Positions 46,632 through 57,788 of a DNA stretch of 64,000 nucleotides are shown here, one piece after another (position 1 is the first letter of the stretch; each line of letters opens with the position of its first letter). The position numbers and the translations under genes were made by a program. This DNA comes from Pieris napi (taxonomy: Eukaryota; Arthropoda; Insecta; Lepidoptera; Pieridae): assembly GCF_905475465.1 (NCBI RefSeq), contig NC_062259.1, positions 2,924,501 to 2,988,500 of the forward strand, written 5' to 3'. The notes under the pieces are model-generated. The model did no database searches and was not told where the DNA came from. It saw only the letters and a program-made list of their open reading frames with translations.

Positions 46632-49600
46632 ATGTTCGTGTACGAATTTATGGCTGGAATAGTGGACACAATCACGGGAGGTGAGTAAGCAAAATAATTG
46701 CTTCTGATATCCTGAGTGGCTCTAATATGTGCGCGTTTTTAGCTGAGGAAGATGAAGAAACCTACGACCCGCACCAGCACCGGAAAGTGGAAAAACCAAC
46801 ATCGTGAGTAATGCCATTATTAAAACTACCAAATACATAACCAACGTTATATACGTTTTAAGATAGCAGTGTTAGCCTTGTCGCTTTAGCGTGCGACTCT
46901 CATACCTTCCCCGGCTGTGCACCTATGTTGTGCACCTATGTATAAGTGTTGTTTGATGATTTGCGATTTTAAAAGAGTACCGAGAGTTTTTTACGCCGGC
47001 TTTTTCTCTCGGCCTACACCCTCTGTCTTCTTTGCCGATGAGTAGGGATGCCTACAAATTCAAATTTAATGACGTGGAATAAGTGATACATGTATGTTAT
47101 ATTCCTTAATAAACATATTTTATTTTATTTTATTTTATTTTATTTTATTTTATTTTATTTTATTTTATTTTATTTTATTTTATTTTATTTTATTTTATTT
47201 TATTTTATTTTATTTTATTTTATTTTATTTTATTTTATTTTATTTTATTTTATTTTATTTTATTTTATTTTATTTTATGGACTTATTCGATGTGCGCATT
47301 TAACATTTCCTCAAACGGTGAAGGAACACATCGTGAGGAAACCGACATGTCTTAGACCTAAAAACTCGACGGCGTGCGAAGGCTGATCACCTACTTGCCT
47401 ATTAGATTTAAAAATGATCATGAAACAGATTCAGAAATCTACGGCCAAGACCTAAAGAGGTTGTAGCGCCACTGATTTATTTTTTTATTATACGTTGTAA
47501 GAGTGGCGGAGAGTTTATTGCCAGTTCTTGTTCATCTACGCCCTTGATTTGAGAACTGGCAGTAAATGTAAAATTAGAAGCATTTTATTATTGACGTTCA
47601 GAAGTGTATATTGTGCTACCTATATGAATGATTTGTACTTTTGAAAAGAGAACATCTCTTGATGACTGAGTTTAACAGCCTATATCATACATGCAGGTAC
47701 TCGGACACCATGATACATCTATTGAAGGGTAGCATAGGAGCTGGAGTGCTATGTATGCCAAGTGCCGTGGCGCGTATGGGTGTACCTGGCAGCATCATCT
47801 GTCTCACACTGATTGGCACCTTTGCGGCTTATTGTATGCATATGCTGATTGGTGCTCAGTATAAGATATGTAAACGCGCTCGCCGTGGCTATGTGGCATA
47901 TCCGCGCTGCATGTTTTTAGCCGTTCAGGACGGTCCACCGGCCCTTCGTTGGGCTGCTTCACCTTTATACTACTTCGTTGATGGCGTACTCGTACTATGG
48001 CAACTCGGCATCTGTTGCATTTACTGTGTTTTCGTCTCAGAGAATGTTAAACAGGTGTGCTTTTCAATTTTTCACTCGTTATTATATAAATACCAATTTT
48101 CAATAATACCCATTAAGGCCTGTATTCACTTTGATTAGTGATTAGTTGTCTGCGTAGTAACGTGATTAGAAGCGTGTTCTATTTTTTTGCGAGTGAACTG
48201 CGAGTAACCACTTCACTCCCTTCCCCATCACTCGCAGCGTGCCTGCCAAATCACGTCTGGACATGCAGCAGTACTCTTCGGTCAACCTGGGAGCAAAGTA
48301 ATATTCCGTCGTATCTTCAGCAGCTAATTCCTTAAAGAGTTCGTAGCTTGCGCCATGAATGGGTCTTCTATTAATCCATTTTCGAACCCATACTTATTTT
48401 GGTCTTGCAAGTTCAGTTTCTAAAACTTATTCGGTTTCAGATAGTACCGCGTTTAATACTTCTTTCAGTAATATTTCCAATTGCAAGCGCGCTTCTCGAT
48501 GTTTCTCCATCCTTGCTGATCGACAACTGAATTTTCTTAACAGAGCCACTAAACAAGAATTGGTCACTACTTGCACTACACGCCTCCACTAATCATCCTC
48601 AATTACTAATCACTTGAACTCGCACTAATCAAAGTGAATACTGCCCTGCGATTCTGTAACTCACTTTTCGAACTCATACAGCGGTTTTCGCATCGGCGGT
48701 CGCTCTGAAATCAGTCGTGAAGCAGTCATTTTATGATTTGGCATTCTAATAAACAATAAACTACAAGCTCTCACCTTTTCAGAATGCCAAATCATAAAAT
48801 GACTGCTTCACGACTGATTTCAGAGCGACCGCCGATGCGAAAACCGCTGAGTGAGTTCGAAAAGTGAGTTACAGAATCGCAGGGCAGTCCTTAAGAATAT
48901 ACTGAATACACGTTATTTTATAAACATTTTACATTCCTTTACTTATCAACGTGTTCAATTTTGCAGGTATTTGACTTCTACGGTGCTGAAATATCGTTAC
49001 GAGCACACCTTTGCGTACTCCTGATTCCGCTTACACTATTAGGATTAATAAAGGATCTAAAGCTGATGACTCCATTGTCCACGGTTTCCAACGTTGTAAC
49101 AATGCTCGGCTTTATTTTGGTCTTCTTTTACCTTATCGAAGATGACGTGGATTTAGATGATGATAAGCTTCGATTAAAAACTCTTTTAGACATACCTGTG
49201 TTCATTGGAACTGCTTTGTTTGCATTAGAAGCCGTCGGAGTGGTGAGTGCATTTCATTGTTAAAATGTTTTTGATCAAAATACGTAAAATAACGTTTAGT
49301 AATGGCAGGTCCTAGCATTGGAGTACAATATGGAGGAACCACGACAGTTTGTGGGATTATGTGGATTATTTAATATTGGCATGATAATAATCATTACGTT
49401 ATATCTCACGATGGGAGTGTTCGGTTATCTTAAATATGGAGATGATATCAAGCCTTCCATTACTCTCAATCTGCCTCAAGAAGAGAAGTGAGTTTACCCT
49501 TTTATTTCGAGGTTACGACAGTTATACTATCTTGACTCTGACATACGTTGCAGAAAAGCGCAGGCTGCCAAATTAACCTTTGCGTTGGCAATATTCTTGT

Positions 49601-50160
49601 CCTTTCCTCTGCAAAATTTTGTTGCTTACTCCATCCTGTGGCGGAAGATTAAAAAGAAAGCAACGACATCAGCAAAGAGTACATTTGTCTTGGATTACAC
49701 ATTGCGATTGATATTAGTACTTGTTCCATGTAAGTATGATTAGATACTAAAGATATGAATATATAATATGCGGTAATCAGAAAATTAATTATTTCCTCAA
49801 AATAAGGCAGTAACATGCATTTTACTTTTGTCCGCTAAAGCGATTGACCGATCGATAGATACATTTTACCATCGGTTTGACAAAAATATTTCTAAATAAT
49901 TTCTGGTATTTGATTCAGGGGCCATTGCGGTGGCAGTGCCTCGACTGGGACCGTTCATTTCGCTGTTTGGTGCATTCTGTCTTTCTCTACTGGCAGTGGT
50001 ATTCCCTGGTCTCTTAGACGCCTGTCTGCGCTATCCGAGCGAGTATGGCCCGGCACACTTCCGTCTCGCAAAGGACATACTTATCGTTTTATTTGGCACC
50101 GCTTGTCTTGTCTCAGGGTGCTATACCAGCGTACTGGAGATCTTTGATGACCATCACTGA
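46632..50160 (+). CDS. SLC36/PAT-type amino-acid transporter C (7 coding exons)
   Basis: Third transporter of the cluster, about 446 aa, on the opposite strand. Exons: 46632-46680, 46743-46803, 47697-48054, 48967-49242, 49309-49487, 49554-49729 and 49919-50160 (TGA). All borders are AG/GT and the phases are those of A and B (2nd intron phase 2, then 0,0,2,1), except that its short first exon ends in phase 1. Start is MFVYEFMAGIVDTITG. The conserved block YDPHQHRKVEKPTSYSDT precedes TM1, which reads HLLKGSIGAGVLCMP with Cys where A and B have Ala. TM6 keeps the acidic residue (FALEAVGVV), but the following motif is LEYNMEEP rather than LENNMKTP. It lies head to head with B, about 1.06 kb between start codons. 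Intron 2 has a nested SINE/LINE/(TTTTA)n array and intron 3 has two adjoining MITEs. A poly(A) signal lies 99 bp after the stop. Confidence 0.93.
46866..47480 (+). repeat. SINE family 1 split by a LINE 3' end with a (TTTTA)n tail
   Basis: The SINE head (46866-46942) and body (47279-47480) flank a LINE 3' UTR (46943-47115) that ends in a (TTTTA)n run. A short direct duplication of GTGCACCTATG sits at the left junction. Confidence 0.75.
47117..47278. repeat. (TTTTA)n microsatellite
   Basis: About 32 nearly perfect 5-bp units, forming the tail of the LINE fragment to its left. Confidence 0.9.
47495..47640 (+). repeat. Jockey-like LINE 3' end
   Basis: GAGTGGCGGAGAGTTTATTG ... GAGAACTGGCAGTAAATG ... 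ATGAATGATTTGTAC, ending about 55 bp before the acceptor of exon 3 of C. Confidence 0.7.
48117..48643. repeat. MITE with TATTCACTTTGATTAGTG ends
   Basis: Left end CTGTATTCACTTTGATTAGT pairs with the right end (reversed CAGTATTCACTTTGATTAGT). Its right end abuts or overlaps the next MITE by about 3 bp. Confidence 0.7.
48641..48886. repeat. Foldback MITE family X, copy 2 (near-perfect palindrome)
   Basis: CTGCCCTGCGATTCTGTAAC at the left, its exact reverse complement at the right; the arms extend for over 100 bp each, joined at about 48765-48780. Confidence 0.85.
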
Positions 50161-50258
50161 TCTCAACATATCTTTCTCGAAGCCTATATGACCATTAAAT
50201 TGTGGAATTAGTTGTTACCCTTATTTTCTTTGTATTTTGTTTAAGAGATTTGAAGCAA

Positions 50259-50264
50259 AATAAA
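50259..50264 (+). terminator. Poly(A) signal of transporter C
   Basis: AATAAA about 100 bp after the TGA. Confidence 0.55.
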
Positions 50265-50694
50265 ATCACATTATATTTTAAAAGACGTATAATTTTAACA
50301 ATATAGTTTTTTAAGAACTTATCGTCAAAGATGTTGAGCGCCGCCTTGGGCTGATAAATATTTTGCGACACAGTTAAGCGGTATTACCCAGCGCTTAAGA
50401 TCTTTGTCGACAACTACAGCGAGGCGGTATGATTAAGTTTATCGTGCTGCCCGACGTAGAGCTCTGTGCAGCCGGTCGATATGTGCTAGCTGGCGGAGGT
50501 GCCGCAGCAACAGCCGCAATTGTGTGGCATTCAGCTCACCTGCACACCTACTGCATCGCGCGCAGACGTTCTCTGTAATTACAAATTATCCGTTAATTAG
50601 TTACATTATCATGCTACCAAGTGATGTGTAATTAGTAAATCTGTGTAAATTTAGCATGAAACAGTTCTTTATTCCGTGATTGGCTTTATCGTGC

Positions 50695-50950
50695 AACTGT
50701 CATAACTGAGGTCGTAGGTTCAATCCCCGGCTGTGCACCAATGGGTTTTCTATGTGCGCATTAAACATTTGCTCGAACGGTGAAGGAAAACATCGTGAGG
50801 AAACCGACATGTCTTAGACCCAAAAAGTCGACGGCCGGCATGTGTCAGGCACTGGAGGCTGATCACCTACTTGCCTATTAGATTTAAAAATGTTCATGAA
50901 ACAGATTCAGAAATCTGAGGCCAAGACAGTAGCGCCACAAATATACTTTT
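50695..50950 (+). repeat. tRNA-derived SINE, family 1
   Basis: Box B-like GGTTCAATCCCCGGCTG, then GAACGGTGAAGGAAAACATC and AGAAATCTGAGGCCAAGACA. Lies between the convergent 3' ends of C and E. Confidence 0.8.
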
Positions 50951-51026
50951 ACAAGATTTTCGTAAGTAATACAAATATATTAGAATTAAAAAAAAACTCA
51001 CTTTCTTCTTTATCTGCCGACTGTTT

Positions 51027-51032
51027 TTTATT
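51027..51032 (-). terminator. Poly(A) signal of gene E
   Basis: AATAAA on the - strand about 65 bp after the inferred stop codon. Confidence 0.45.
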
Positions 51033-51097
51033 ATCTACATCAGACCTGAAACCATACAGTTTATAAGCAAAGTAACGATTTAATTCATTAAAAATGT

Positions 51098-54000
51098 TCA
51101 ATGATGAACTAACAATGCTTCTTCATCTTCAAGTTTTTGGCTCACTTCATTGTTTTGGCCTAGTGCGCTTTCTACACCAACATCAGCATCCGGAACGTCG
51201 TCTTTAAGTCTAAATCGTTAAATAAATAACATTAATTTATAAATAATAAACATCTGTTTATTCATTTTAAGTACATATGCATTACAATGTGTAAGATTTG
51301 GAAACCCTTTTAAGTAAGAAATACCTGTGTCAGGGTTCCCAGCTCTTGAAGCCAGGAGTGGTGGTTTTGACCCACCTCTGGAGGTAGTCAAGGTCTGGAA
51401 GGAGGAGTATCGCCGCCTAATTTTGCTAGAATGGAGGGATGAGTTAAGTGAATGTCGGTTTGGTTTACAAACCGTTGATCTTATTCGTCCCTTCTTGAAA
51501 CACTGGGTGGACCGACGGTGGGGATCGCTTTCCTATCGGCTCGTTCAGGTTCTCTCTGGGCATGGATGCTTTGGGAGCTACCTGCATCGAATCGTTGGGA
51601 GAGAGGCGACACCTGCTTGTCATCATTGTGACTGTAGAGAGGATACGGTGAGGCACACTGTTGAGGAGTGTCCGGCTTGGGACGGCTTTCGCTCGGTCCT
51701 TGCTGATAGCATTGTTGGCAATCTGTCGCTTCCACTAATTATCCAAAGAATGGTGGAAGCTGACAATGACGGCCCATGGAATGCCTTCAAGGCTTTTTGT
51801 GAGGCCGTCATGACTGAGAAAGAGAATGCGGAGCGTCAGCGCGAAAACAATTCTGATGCTCCGCCGGTAAGAAAACGACGACTGGGGCAGCGACGCCGTG
51901 CTTTCGCACGTCTGCCCTAAGTTAAGATGCTGATGATTTGTTCGTGGGAGGAGTCACGTTGATATTGTGGCATTCGCGTTTGGCGGGGGTAAGGATAGGG
52001 CACAGCTGTTACCTGCCTCCGCCCTTTGGCGAGCCGAAGGTATCCGTCAGGTTTTAGTGGGTAGGTGTGTAAATATTATGTCTGAGTCCCACATAATCCC
52101 TGCTGGAGTAAAATTCAGCAGGGATATGCGTAAAAGCATTTCCTGACGTTAAAAAAAAAAAAAAAAAAAAAAGGGTTCCCAGCTCTTCCATAACAAACTT
52201 AAGTATAAATTCCTTAAAATATATTTATACGTAATTTAATTACATCTTTTATATTATTTAATTTTCAACTGTTATCAACACGCCTGAGTTTATGAGTGAG
52301 TGTGTGGGTGCAAATGTGTAAGTGAGTGAGTGAGTCAGTGAGAGAATGAAAAAAGTGTGTAAAAGCATCTCTAACACTGCTTATATATTTTTTATATTGA
52401 GATATTTATTTTGTTTTTAATGGGACAGGGAACAAATGAGCAGGCTGGTCATTTAGAAGATCTCAATCTGATTCGAATCAGCGCTAAGTACGAATCCCGC
52501 TAAAAACGGTTTGAGTTTGGCAAATGTAAGTTGTACTTAACTTACAGTAGTGGTAACGGCCATGGACCATTTCACGAGAGCAATGCTTATAATTCTTAAT
52601 TAATTGGTATATTATTATTATGTCAAAAATATTTATTTATCTATGTCTTATAGTAGTTTTAGTAACAATTCTTACTCTTTTTTTTGTATATACTTTTACA
52701 CACAAATCTTTCAAGACTTCTTTACTTACCTGTTAGCTATGTTATGTTGTTTTATGTTTTGTTTTTATGTATCAAAAAAATCCTCGATAATTAAATAAGA
52801 ACCTGATATAAACGCATTGCGTCAATTATGAGTGAGACAATGTTAAAAATTTGTTTCGTTACTTGTCATGCGAAAGTGAGACGTGCGCTGAATGTAATGC
52901 TAGTGATTTCATTAACGTTCGCAACACGTATCTAGCTGCACGACGAGCAGAGCGCGAGCGCTTTTTCGTAGGGCGGGCGGAATGTTCCTTAGAGCGCGAG
53001 CGGCAGGCAACTTGACGAGTGGGTGGTAATGCAACCAGCGACACGGGCTGAGTCGGTGGGGCGGACGAGAAATAGGAAAGCGTAGTGCTGTAATGTAAGA
53101 GACCTCTACAGTTTTATTATCAGAGAAGTGAGGTTATCTGTTAACATAAAGATAAACAGAATACCTAAAACGATCAACCTATTTAAATATAATAAATGCC
53201 AGTTATTTTAGAATAAACCTTAATATATTATAACAACTTTACGATAAAGACGAAAATCTCTAAAAATTGATATGTCCACGAGAACAAACAGCTTATGTTT
53301 AGTAGATTTTTATGAAATATTTTAGCAAAAACCTTGAGAAATGACTTACGTGAATGCAAGACTGGGAGGTGGCATTACCAGTGGTGGTGGGGATGATAAC
53401 GGACTCCAAAAGTCTTGCAGCGTAGCTTCCGCCCCCTGGTGAGTGGAAGGTGAGGCTGAGGGACTGCGCCTGCGTAACGGACTCTCGTCGCCAATTTTTT
53501 CTGCGTCCTTGTATGTTTTGCATCTGTAAAAATGCAAATACATATCAACCATTGTAGTCCTATTTTTTTATAACTGAATCGCTCACACAAGAATAATGTT
53601 ATCTACTCTTATGTGGAAAGGTAGCGTTCAAGTAGGTATTACGTCACGCAATTTTTGGAGATTATTGACCCCCCCTCCCATGCAACGCGCCGTAACGTTT
53701 TTCGGTACCCAAGTATAGTAAAGGTTTTGTGACCACCTAGTGACTCATTATGCTTAAAAGTTACCATACCATTATGTGGTGTAAAGTACCTACTGGAAAG
53801 TCGAAAATAATATTAACAGTAACACGTAATGCAATCCCCGTCCCGCATCGTAATGTTTTACAAAAGGAAATAAATACGCAATAAATTACATTTGAATATT
53901 ATTGTCATTCATTTCTCGCACCTTCTCAATGTGATAAAGACTCATTCAATCCCTTAATAAGTAAATTCGGACGTCACGTATTTATTTATAATCACTTCCT

Positions 54001-55634
54001 ATGTGTCAGCTTGGGTACAACTTAAGAGCTTAGGGATCCATCGTGTTGTTAGATTCTAACCCTCTCATATATTTAGTAATTTAATGCACATGCTAAATTT
54101 ACTAACTTCTGACACATCACAAATAGATTTAAATGCAGTTTTTACAGTCCACCGCAAGCTGAAGCAATTCAGCGCACTTCAAATATATGTGGATGATATT
54201 TTATTTTATTCGTATATCAAATAATGTAATGCTATCTTAGTCTTTATACTCACCGCAGCCGCACGGGAGATGAACGAGAGCGTCGACGAGAGCGCCGAAC
54301 GCCTAACGAATCTGTGGTGCAAATTAAAAAAATACAAATTGTGGCTAAATCAATCGTGACCAAGATTTCTTCTGCTATTCTCCTTAGTAAAAAGTCAGTT
54401 TAATTAATTTTTTTTTTTAAGACAATTCACACCAGTTGACCTAGTCCCATGCTAAGCTGGCGAAGCTTGTGTTATGGGTACTAGGCAACGGATATACATA
54501 CATATTATAGATAGATAGACATATAAATACATATTTAAACACCCAAGACCTAAGCACAACACCAAATGCTCGACCCATGGATTCGCAGTCAGGGGTACTA
54601 ACCACTAGACCAATGAGTCGTCACAATTTAACATAAAAACTAATCCATTTCTAAAATTAACTTATAGAGGAGATGAGCCACCGTGTTTTCTAGAATTAAA
54701 GACACAGGAATTGACCTTGATTAAATATTTATATTAGATATTACCTTAGTACATTTTAGTATTTCATTCATAAATTAATGGTTTTGTAAAGATTACGAAT
54801 GAAGCAGACGTACCAATATAAGAGCAATTGCGCTAGTAGCTGCAATTGTCATTATAATTGAATAACATCAAAGTCAAATTAGTTCAAAACCGTTATATAG
54901 TTTATTTTTTTTGCCAATATTAATTAGAGCCTACTTGGTAGTGTTTAGTAATAACATTATTAAAGTTGAAGCAATAGCAGCCATTACTACAGACTATCAA
55001 ACTAGTCGTTAATTTGTAGACAAATAAGAACCATATACCTACCGGTTTATCCATATATCTTTGATGTTATTAAAGATAATGAAAATGGCAGCTGATACCA
55101 GCGCCATTGCTCCGATATATATATGTCAACGTAAAATTGTAAAAACCGTTAGATTGTAATCTATCTCGCGAGATTGTAAACTGTCGAAAAATTGTGAACT
55201 CAACGTACTGCTTACTATTTAACGTATTATTATTCGGTAGATTATAATCTATCGAAGTGAAATCGTCAAATTGTGAAACGGTACGCACCTCGCGCGCTGA
55301 TTTATAATAATACATAACTTCAATCCGGTTAAACAGTTTTTTCTTTAATACGTTAAATTGTAAGCAGTACCTTGAGTTCACAATCTTTCGACAGTTTATA
55401 ATCTCGCGAGATAGATTACAATCTAACGGTATTTACAATTTTACGTTAACATATACATATTATGACTGCTTCTCTATTTGAAGTGTCTTCGTGTCTCTAT
55501 TTATCTTATTAGTCAACTTACGATGGTAACGTTTTAGTGGTTCTAAGGCAGTAGGCACGTTCTGTATACCTCCATATTGAACTTTGCCTTCCCCAGCTCC
55601 ACCTCGTACAGCTCCACCAAGTTCCGAATCATGG
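51098..55634 (-). CDS. Unrecognised gene E, last four exons (5' end missing)
   Basis: Not recognised. Four exons on the - strand join in one open frame across three introns: 55634-55522, 54311-54254, 53523-53350 and 51209-51098 (TGA). Each has AG/GT borders and the exit phases 1,2,2 match the entries. The ~151 residues run HDSELGGAVRGGAGEGKVQY...; then an RS-rich block (RRSRRRSRSSPVRLR); then CKTYKDAEKIGDESPLRRR; a Ser/Pro block (SPLSSPPPLVMPPPS); and an acidic end LEDEEALLVHH with a DEEALL match to the acidic dileucine sorting signal. This looks like a disordered cytoplasmic tail, but no membrane span is seen in these exons. A 29-base exon at 56074-56046 (frame PVGVYCNSR, exit phase 2) could precede them. 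A - strand AATAAA lies at 51027-51032. The last intron contains an R1-like LINE. Confidence 0.7.
51240..51347. repeat. Host repeat, left part (interrupted by the R1-like LINE)
   Basis: Matches 56341-56420. The right part continues at 52172-52390 after the LINE. Confidence 0.65.
51348..52171 (+). mobile_element. 5'-truncated R1-like LINE with target duplication
   Basis: The frame to TAA at 51918 is the C-terminal end of an R1-clade type reverse-transcriptase protein, without internal stops: GHGCFGSYLHRIVGREATPA, then the C-terminal zinc knuckle CHHCDCREDTVRHTVEEC, then a basic end (KRRLGQRRRAFARLP). A 3' UTR and about 20 A follow. AGGGTTCCCAGCTCTT flanks the element at 51332-51347 and 52172-52187, a perfect 16-bp target duplication, so the insertion is young. 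The 5' two thirds are missing, as usual in target-primed insertion. Confidence 0.88.
52820..53100. other. GC-rich patch in the last intron of E
   Basis: Arginine-codon-like, GCGAGCG-rich stretch at 52930-53070. It may be an unrecognised repeat; no splice-bounded frame seen. Confidence 0.3.
53618..53875. repeat. MITE with GCGTTCAAGTATTACG ends, copy 1 (right end lost)
   Basis: GTAGCGTTCAAGTAGGTATT then ACGTCACGCAA; closely follows 59395-59700 up to CGCATCGTAATGTTTTACAAAA, then stops. Confidence 0.7.
54412..54640 (-). repeat. tRNA-derived SINE, family 2
   Basis: Reverse copy of 4410-4652. It lies in an intron of E, about 100 bp from an exon. Confidence 0.75.
55121..55454. repeat. Foldback element with ~90-bp arms
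   Basis: Left ATATGTCAACGTAAAATTGT and right ACAATTTTACGTTAACATAT pair, continuing through AGATTGTAATCTATCTCGCG and TTGTGAACTCAACGTACTGC with few mismatches. Lies in an intron of E. Confidence 0.8.
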
Positions 55635-56339
55635 CTAAAAATCCATATAAGCTAATGATTATGTACAGAATATCGCTCAAAATATAGATACATTATTAAT
55701 TTAGCTTAGCCTATAAAGATAGTATGTATTTAAATATTATAAAACTGAAAACTGGTTGATACAGAACATTTATCGAGGAAGGCTATAGGCGACATTACAA
55801 ACAAAGTAACAAAAGTGAAGTCACAGGGCACAACGAGTAACTCATAAATAACCATAAAAATAGGTTTGCATCAATAAATAAAAACATTTCACTTCTTAAA
55901 AACCTTGGTACTGGATGCTTCATCACATAAACCATTTTACCTACGTTAATGAAATAGGATACATTTATTCCACGATAATAATTTTAGTAGTCAAAAATAT
56001 AGATGGTCCCAAATTTCAAGAAATAGTTGTGTCGCTTTGACATACCTTCTAGAGTTACAATAGACCCCTACTGGCTGGAAAACTTCTCAATCGTAAAAAG
56101 GTTTTACAAGATGGTTAAAAGTTTATTGTTTTAATACATATAAATGAAATGAATTATGAATAAGTGTGTTTTCCCTTGTTATGAGAGCTTCTCGTGATGG
56201 AGTTCTGAATGCGGATGAAAAGTAAATATTAGTAATCCAATATTCAAACGCAAAGGTAGAAAGAAGGAGAAGAGAAAGGGAGTGAGTCGGTAGATTCCAA
56301 GCAAATACGCGTGGTATTCTTGCTATGCAGCGAAGTTTA

Positions 56340-56600
56340 TTTGTTTATTCATTTAAGTACATATGCATTACAATGTGTAAGATTTGGGAACCCTTTTATG
56401 TAAGAAATACCTGTGGCTCTCTTAAGTATAAATTCATTAAAATATATTTATATATAATTTAATTACATCTTTTATTTTATTTACTTTTCAACTGTTATCA
56501 ACACGCCTGAGTTTATGAATGAGTGTGTGGGTGCAATCGCATGTGTAAGTGAGTGAGTGAGTCAGTGAGTGAATGAAAAAAGTGTGTAACTACATACTAG
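56340..56600. repeat. Host repeat, uninterrupted copy
   Basis: Matches 51240-51330 joined to 52190-52390, without the R1-like LINE. It is a paralogous empty site. Confidence 0.65.
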
Positions 56601-56619
56601 GCCTCAAAAGCTCTAACAC

Positions 56620-57620
56620 TGCGTAAGGTATGCTCATAAGCCAGTCCTTTAGTTCGAATGTTAGCAGAAGATGTTAAGCAGCCTATTTATATATATAGTC
56701 TGCTTGCATATTGCGTCTGGCGAAGTCAGTCCTTACGGTCTGACCGACGACAACATCCCTATTTCATTTTAGGTACAGCCTATTATCAAACGGGAGCGCT
56801 CTGTGTGTTTTTAAAATTAGACTCTGGAACAAAACAGTATGAGCGTCCTGAAATTAGCTGAAATACTTACTTGTTATTCTATTTTAATTTATAATATTCA
56901 TTATTTCATTTACTTGTCTTTATAAGTTTGATTTGATAAACATATAATTTAATCCAAACTTTGTGGATAACAATTGTACTAAAAATCAATTTTTACCCCT
57001 TCCTATCTTCATTTCCACATTATGAAGTTTCACTTCTTCCACGCGGTGGGATTCCACGCAATATTATTATGTAAAGGCACTAATAACTTTTTGCAAACTA
57101 GAGTATTGTGTGATTTGCTCCCAATCGACGTCTCCTCAATGTACTTTTTAACTGCCATAAACAAAAGAATCACGTCACAGACAGTTTCAGTATGTTGTTT
57201 ATTATACAAGACTGGAACAAACCGACAAAGTCTGACAGACTAAATCGTGACCACTAAGATCTAAGACTAAGATCAATGAAACATTTCGTAAACCAAAATG
57301 GGAAAAAGTAAACAACAAAATGTATGCAATAATTTTAATAAAAACTAAACTTTATTGCTACCCGTTATTGTCTTTAAAAATTCCTTAATTTAAATAAAAT
57401 CACAAGAGACTAACCGAGTATCTTACCGATAAATGTATACCGATATAGGTCTAATGTACATTGTACTGGAGTACTGAGATAATGACTAACTCTCAACAAA
57501 TTTAAAAAAAACATGAATACTTTGTTGAATTGTTGGTACAATAGCTTGTATCTCTTATCTGAAATATCTATTCTTATTGAAATGAGAATAATAAAACTGT
57601 GAAGTAAATCCTGCTTTATA
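56620..57620. other. Stretch between E exons and MITE, nothing firm
   Basis: Short frames on both strands, none with matching splice phases. The missing 5' exons of E may lie here. Confidence 0.35.
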
Positions 57621-57625
57621 CAGTA

Positions 57626-57788
57626 CAGCCTTGCGATTCTGTAACTCACTTTTGTGATAAGCTTGTAGTTTATTGTTTATCAGAATGCCAAATCGTAAAA
57701 TGACTGCTTTACGACTGATTTGAGCGCGACCGCCGCTGTGAAAACCGCTGTGAGTATTCGAAAAGTCAGTTACAGAATCGCAATGCAG
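57626..57788. repeat. Foldback MITE family X, copy 3
   Basis: CAGCCTTGCGATTCTGTAAC left end, reversed CTGCATTGCGATTCTGTAAC right end. The left inner arm is deleted. Confidence 0.75.

Noticed and set aside
47117..47278. CRISPR-like regular repeat
   Set aside because: A 5-bp microsatellite without spacers.
47090..47386. Open frame of repeated FILFY residues
   Set aside because: Translation of the (TTTTA)n run; not a protein.
48138..48592. Two short + strand frames within transporter C
   Set aside because: They lie wholly inside a MITE in the intron.
57410..57649. 79-codon - strand frame
   Set aside because: Runs into MITE sequence; a candidate exon inside it (around 57424-57470) does not give a consistent phase with gene E.
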